The translations under genes were made by a program, and so were the position numbers. From contig NZ_DS996356.1 in the NCBI RefSeq assembly GCF_000156375.1, positions 12,052-51,293 of the forward strand: a stretch of DNA of 39,242 nt. Reading direction: 5' to 3'. Numbering within the stretch: the first letter of the stretch is position 1; the number at the start of each line of letters is the position of its first letter. Below the pieces are notes generated by a model. The model was not told the origin of the DNA, did not search any database, and saw only the letters and a program-made list of their open reading frames with translations. Positions 33,333 to 39,242 of this stretch are shown here, one piece after another. This DNA comes from Desulfovibrio piger ATCC 29098 (GTDB taxonomy: Bacteria; Desulfobacterota; Desulfovibrionia; Desulfovibrionales; Desulfovibrionaceae).

Positions 33333-34193
33333 ATGCAATTCATTGATTTACATACGCATTCACAGGCCTCTGACGGAACGGACAGCCCCGGGCAGCTCGT
33401 GCGCAATGCCCGGATGCAGGGGCTGGCGGCAGTGGCGGTGACCGATCACGATACGGTCTCCGGCCTGGACGAAGCCGAGGCCGCGGCCCGGGATCTGGGG
33501 CTGGACTTCGTGCGTGGATGCGAATTGTCGACCAGTACGGAGCTGGGCGAGATGCATGTCCTCGGCCTGTGGCTGCCCCGGGATCTGGCTCCCCTGCAGG
33601 ACAGGCTCCAGTATCTGCGCCGCAAACGCAGCGAGCGCAATGTCCGCATCGTGTCAAAGCTCCAGGGCCTTGGCGTGGAGATCGAGCTCGACGAAGTGCT
33701 GCACGAGGCCCGCGGCGAGAGCGTGGGGCGCCCGCACATCGCCGCCGTGCTGGTCCGCAAGGGCTACGTGAAGGACGTCAGCGAGGCCTTCAAGGAATAT
33801 CTGGGCTATTACGGCCGGGCCTACCTGCCCAAGGAGGTCCTGCAGCCCGAAGAGGCCGTGGAAGTCCTTTCTTCGCTGGGGGCTACGGTCTGCCTGGCCC
33901 ATCCCATGTTGCAAAAACTGCCCGAGGGCTGGCTGGAAGCCTTCATCGAACGCCTCCTGCCCTGCGGGCTCACGGCCATCGAAGCCTATCACAGCGAACA
34001 TTCCGAGGCCGCTTCCCGGCGCTGTCTGGAGCTGGCCCGCCATTACGGTCTGGGCGTCAGCGGCGGCTCGGACTATCACGGCACCAACAAGCCCCGCATC
34101 CGTCTGGGCAAGGGCTACGGCTCCCTGCGCGTGCCCTACAGCGTGCTGGAAGACCTGCGCGAGATGCGCGCCCGGCGCGGCCTGCCCTGCTAG
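33333..34193 (+). CDS. PHP-domain phosphoesterase (RNase AM / YciV-like)
   Basis: The protein has 286 residues. PHP metal-binding motifs are DLHTHSQASDGT (5 to 16), TDHDTVSG (37 to 44), Glu64 in GCELST, GRPHIAAVLVRKG, a His in LAHPML and DYHG near the C-terminus. Members such as E. coli YciV (RNase AM/TrpH) remove nucleotides from 5' ends of RNA and hydrolyse 3',5'-bisphosphonucleotides. The ribosome site is weak (AGGGATG). A possible promoter, TTGCTT with TAGTTT 16 bases on, lies near 33268-33295. It converges with secA on a shared terminator. Confidence 0.85.
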   Translation: MQFIDLHTHSQASDGTDSPGQLVRNARMQGLAAVAVTDHDTVSGLDEAEAAARDLGLDFVRGCELSTSTELGEMHVLGLWLPRDLAPLQDRLQYLRRKRSERNVRIVSKLQGLGVEIELDEVLHEARGESVGRPHIAAVLVRKGYVKDVSEAFKEYLGYYGRAYLPKEVLQPEEAVEVLSSLGATVCLAHPMLQKLPEGWLEAFIERLLPCGLTAIEAYHSEHSEAASRRCLELARHYGLGVSGGSDYHGTNKPRIRLGKGYGSLRVPYSVLEDLREMRARRGLPC

Positions 34194-34269
34194 GGCGCGG
34201 TGCCTGTCCACAGTGTTTGGGGGGAAGGGAACCCCCTCCTGCCGTGCGGCTTTCGCCGACGGCGGATGC

Positions 34270-34307
34270 AAAAAAGCGGGACCCTCATGGAGGGCCCCGC
34301 TTTTTTC
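34270..34307. terminator. Bidirectional terminator between the PHP gene and secA
   Basis: A stem of about 16 bp with one mismatch (AAAAAAGCGGG side and CCCGCTTTTTT side) has A- and T-runs on both flanks and serves both converging genes. Confidence 0.92.
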
Positions 34308-34328
34308 GTCAGTGATGCTCAGGCGCGG

Positions 34329-36920
<2,592 letters not shown>

Positions 36921-37484
36921 GCGTTCTCCTCGTTTGGCGGGATGGCCTGCCCCGGGGCAGGCGCGCGACCGCGTGCATCCAGAAAAAACGGACGGGCCGT
37001 GCGTGAAAGGGCCCGGCACCGGGGGGCCGGGCGTCACAAACGGTCGCGCATGCCGTAGAAGTAAGGTCAAAACACGGCTTTGGCAATGCACCGAGGGGTA
37101 AAAATGCCCTCACGGACAGGAGAAAACGCGCAGGGCGAGCCTCCCGGAGCAGAGAGGACTGCGGAGGGATGCCGCGCCAGACTGCGCCGGAGAAGGGACA
37201 TCCTTGCCCGGATATGCTGACCTTCTCCGTCTGCGGCAGGTCAGCCGGGCTGCAAAGCGCGCTGGAGAGGGGATATATGAGAAGGAGGCCTCTCCCGGAC
37301 ATTCGGAGAGGCCTCCTCAAAGAAGATTGGCGCGGACCGTGGGCAGGTTGCGCAGGCGGCTGTGACGGCGGGACCGGCAATGCGGAGCCTCTGCGCACCT
37401 GCTCGTGGGTATGGCCTTGCGGCTATGGCCGGCGTGGGCCCGAGGGACCCGGACAGTACCGCAGGGGCCCCCGGATGCCGCTGC
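36921..37484. other. Non-coding region upstream of secA
   Basis: These 564 bases hold the secA promoter and leader and, at 37284-37316, the hairpin that probably ends the MoaE-like transcript. I see no convincing gene; frames here have GC-driven composition and no ribosome sites. A possible weak secA promoter is TTGCCA with TACTTC 17 bases on (minus strand, about 37085-37057). Confidence 0.4.
37284..37316 (-). terminator. Hairpin ending the MoaE-like transcript
   Basis: GGAGGCCTCTCC (37284-37295) pairs perfectly over 12 bp with 37305-37316. On the minus strand only a short TTCTCATAT follows, so it is a likely but not textbook terminator. Confidence 0.65.
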
Positions 37485-37853
37485 CTAGGCTTCCGGGCCG
37501 TGTTCCTGTTTGATGACGGCTTCGGACTTGATGCGGTCCAGCAGCTCGGCAAAGGTGGCCTTGACGTTCTCGCGGATGTCACCGGCCACCACCAGCAGGA
37601 GCAGGTCGTCACCGGGCTGCAAGTCGCCTTCATTGGCCTGGGCCACGATGGCGAAGATGCCGGGGCGCTGTTCCATCTCATGGCAGATGGCGTCCATCTT
37701 GGCCTGGTCATGGCTGACGGTGATGGAGCTGACCGGCGCATGATCCTTGCGCGACCAGCCGCGGACCACGCCATTGTGTACCAGCATCATGCCCACATGA
37801 TCGCTGAAGCCGGGGCGGGCCTTGAGTTCCTGCAAAACCTTGTTGACGTCCAT
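37485..37853 (-). CDS. Divergent MoaE-like protein (molybdopterin synthase large subunit family)
   Basis: The protein has 122 residues. It keeps the MoaE outline: HNGVVRGWSRKD for 'F.G.VR', then a helix, then GDLQPGDDLLLLVVAGDIRE, then LLDRIKSEAVIKQEHGPEA for 'd.lK...PiWKkE'. The two lysines of that last motif, which are catalytic in MoaE, seem kept. But the His-Arg of 'eHRiGeL' is replaced (AQANEGDL), and the Trp of PiWK is gone. It may have lost or changed activity. AAGGAG before ATG 37853 marks the start. No moaD is adjacent. Confidence 0.65.
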   Translation of the reverse strand: MDVNKVLQELKARPGFSDHVGMMLVHNGVVRGWSRKDHAPVSSITVSHDQAKMDAICHEMEQRPGIFAIVAQANEGDLQPGDDLLLLVVAGDIRENVKATFAELLDRIKSEAVIKQEHGPEA

Positions 37854-38031
37854 ACTGACTCCTTTGTGTGCGCTGCCGGATCGGTCCGGCACAGGGGCAA
37901 GCATACACGGCACAGGCCCGTGGATAAAGGGCGTACGGCGTGTGAAAACAGCTTTTTACGCGGATACTCCTGTTGCAATACGCTGGAATGATTCAGGAAT
38001 AAAAAAATATTACTTATTTTCACGCTAGGTA

Positions 38032-38063
38032 TTGATTTTTTAATTGAGAATCATTACTATTCA
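38032..38063 (+). promoter_or_regulatory. Promoter with Fur-like palindrome upstream of the DVU0772-like gene
   Basis: TTGATT (38032-38037) and TACTAT (38055-38060) are 17 bases apart. TGAGAATCATTACTATTCA (38045-38063) resembles a Fur box with several mismatches and covers the -10. Confidence 0.45.
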
Positions 38064-38085
38064 AAAAAAGCACATGGAGGAGTAT

Positions 38086-38430
38086 ATGAACAGCCTGCAA
38101 GATTATGCTCTTTATGATATTTCCTGGAACTTGAGCCCTGAACACGCCGTGACCATGTACCTCGAATGGGGCAACAACGACTGGCACTCCGAATATCCGC
38201 CCGTGCGCTCCAAGGAAGATGTGTCCCACTACTTCGTGGTGGACAGCTGGGGCAAGGAACCCGTCATCCGCCTGGTGCGCCGCAACTCCGAACACGCTGA
38301 AGATTTGTTCACCATGCCGCTTCCCCACCACCTGCTGTCCGAGTACGAATCCGTTCACGGCAAGTGGCGCGGCATCAGCGAACCCACCCCCGCCATCAAG
38401 AGCTGGCTGCGCCACGAACTGGGCCAGTAG
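38086..38430 (+). CDS. DVU0772-family small conserved protein
   Basis: The protein has 114 residues, MNSLQDYALYDISWNLSPEH, then AVTMYLEWGNNDWHSEYPPV, then a beta-rich VSHYFVVDSWGKEPVIRLVR. No membrane segment, signal or known catalytic motif is seen. The sequence resembles what I recall of a Desulfovibrio-restricted family named after DVU0772, abundant and stress-responsive in D. vulgaris. I chose ATG 38086 because GGAGG lies five bases before it; ATG 38074 overlaps that site. It has its own promoter and terminator. Its function is unknown. Confidence 0.65.
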   Translation: MNSLQDYALYDISWNLSPEHAVTMYLEWGNNDWHSEYPPVRSKEDVSHYFVVDSWGKEPVIRLVRRNSEHAEDLFTMPLPHHLLSEYESVHGKWRGISEPTPAIKSWLRHELGQ

Positions 38431-38510
38431 ACAGCTTTGACATCATAACGATCCTTCCTTCTTCATTCCCTCCTCAAACCCATAAACCTCCACACCAAAC
38501 GCACCAGACA

Positions 38511-38540
38511 GGGCCCCGGCAACGGGGCCCTTCGTCTTTT
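38511..38540 (+). terminator. Terminator after the DVU0772-like gene
   Basis: GGGCCCCG (38511-38518) pairs with CGGGGCCC (38523-38530) around GCAA, followed by TTCGTCTTTT. Confidence 0.85.
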
Positions 38541-38702
38541 CGAGGCCCGGTATGCCGCCGGCGTCATCCCGGCCAGGGAAGTTACCGGCGGGCTCTTTGT
38601 GAGGGGCGGCCGGGCACGATGGCCTGTCCGCAGCATCCCTGCCCGGGCGGGATCGCCGCAGCGGAGCGGTCGTCCGCGACCCTTCCCGGGCGGCGGGCAT
38701 GA
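38541..38702. other. Non-coding stretch between two terminators
   Basis: Part of a 325-base gene-free gap (38431-38755). Nothing beyond the flanking terminators is seen. Confidence 0.4.
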
Positions 38703-38703
38703 A

Positions 38704-38734
38704 AAAAGCCGGTGACGTGTGCCACCGGCTTTTT
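38704..38734. terminator. Bidirectional terminator after cpoB
   Basis: AGCCGGTG (38707-38714) pairs with CACCGGCT (38723-38730), with A- and T-runs on either side. It ends the cpoB transcript on the minus strand. Confidence 0.9.
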
Positions 38735-38755
38735 CGTATCTGTCAGGCAGGTGCC

Positions 38756-39242
38756 TTACTTGTTGGTCTTGAGGAAGTTCTTGGCACGGGCCGCTTCGGG
38801 CGAGTTGGGGTACTTCTTGATGAGCTCGTTCATGCGGGCCTTGGCGGCGGCCTTCTGGTTCATCTTGCTGAAGCAGATGCCCTGCTTCAGGTAAGCGCCC
38901 GGGGTACGGTTGCTCTTGGAGAACTTGGTGATGACCGTATCGTAGGCCAGGGCGGCGTCAGGGAACTGGTTGCGCTGGAAGTAGCACTCGGCCAGGTAGT
39001 ACTGCGCGTCGGGGGCCATGCTATGCGTGGGATAGTTCTTCATGAAGTCGGCGAAAGAGCGCTGGGCCTCATCGTACTTGCGGGCCTGGAAGGCATTGAG
39101 GCCGGCGTCATACAGGGCCAGCGAGATGTCCTTCTTCGCAGCGGGCTTGGCTTCGGGCTGGGGCGTGGGCTGGCCCCAGGTGCTGCCCGTGGCGGCAGGC
39201 GCGGCCGGAGCGGCAGCGGGCGCAGCGGCGGCATCACCGTAA
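38756..39242 (-). CDS. cpoB: Tol-Pal system protein CpoB/YbgF, C-terminal part (5' end outside window)
   Basis: The last 162 codons are visible; the start lies past the right edge. A low-complexity Ala/Pro linker (AAAAPAAAPAAPAATG) is followed by TPR repeats: ALYDAGLNAFQARKYDEAQR, then APDAQYYLAECYFQRNQFPD, then PGAYLKQGICFSKMNQKAAA and a final helix. This is the TPR domain of CpoB/YbgF, a periplasmic partner of TolA that links outer-membrane constriction with peptidoglycan synthesis at division. tolB and pal would be expected beyond the window. Confidence 0.85.
   Translation of the reverse strand, partial: YGDAAAAPAAAPAAPAATGSTWGQPTPQPEAKPAAKKDISLALYDAGLNAFQARKYDEAQRSFADFMKNYPTHSMAPDAQYYLAECYFQRNQFPDAALAYDTVITKFSKSNRTPGAYLKQGICFSKMNQKAAAKARMNELIKKYPNSPEAARAKNFLKTNK

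Overview
The window is GC-rich, tightly packed chromosomal DNA, most likely from a Desulfovibrio (Desulfovibrionaceae) species. Three things suggest this: the gene content (a DVU0772-type small protein, a FezAB-type iron gene set, a YgiW/QseBC-like/MdtABC-like block), a Fur-like site of the type described for Desulfovibrio, and the terminator style. Genus is an inference; no rRNA or tRNA gene is present.

Positions 1-11855 are a prophage or prophage remnant with podovirus (T7/BPP-1-like) head genes on the minus strand. In transcription order they are a small unknown gene, a Mor-family activator, a terminator, endolysin, holin, a membrane coiled-coil protein, a probable small terminase subunit, large terminase, a GNAT-like protein, a small protein, portal, a Bbp19-like protein, scaffold, major capsid, a frameshifted Bbp16-like gene, a gp11-like tail protein and a tail fibre cut by the left edge. 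A LexA-type (S24) repressor faces the other way at 11175-11855. No integrase, transposase or replication gene lies in the window, and the repressor abuts host genes.

Positions 11856-22958 are a host envelope-stress and efflux locus on the plus strand: two YgiW-family periplasmic OB-fold proteins, an OmpR-type response regulator and sensor kinase (the order resembles ygiW-qseBC), then a membrane-fusion protein and two RND pump subunits like MdtABC. No outer-membrane channel gene is present. An aminotransferase with its own promoter and an AT-rich, probably acquired gene follow (23269-25038).

Positions 25262-29122 are the highlight. A minus-strand operon encodes a FeoA-like protein, a DUF6110/FezA-like membrane protein, a P1B-6-type ATPase with an SCA motif (FezB-like) and an HMA2-like protein (FezC-like). 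This matches the ferrosome (iron storage organelle) gene set. It is divergent from two small membrane-protein genes, and a Fur-like site lies between the two units.

Positions 29254-39242 are housekeeping genes: acs, maf, a YfcE-like phosphodiesterase, a Trm112-like zinc protein, a PHP phosphoesterase, secA, a divergent MoaE-like gene, a DVU0772-like gene with a possible Fur site over its promoter, and the 3' part of cpoB/ybgF. Several clear bidirectional terminators separate these units.
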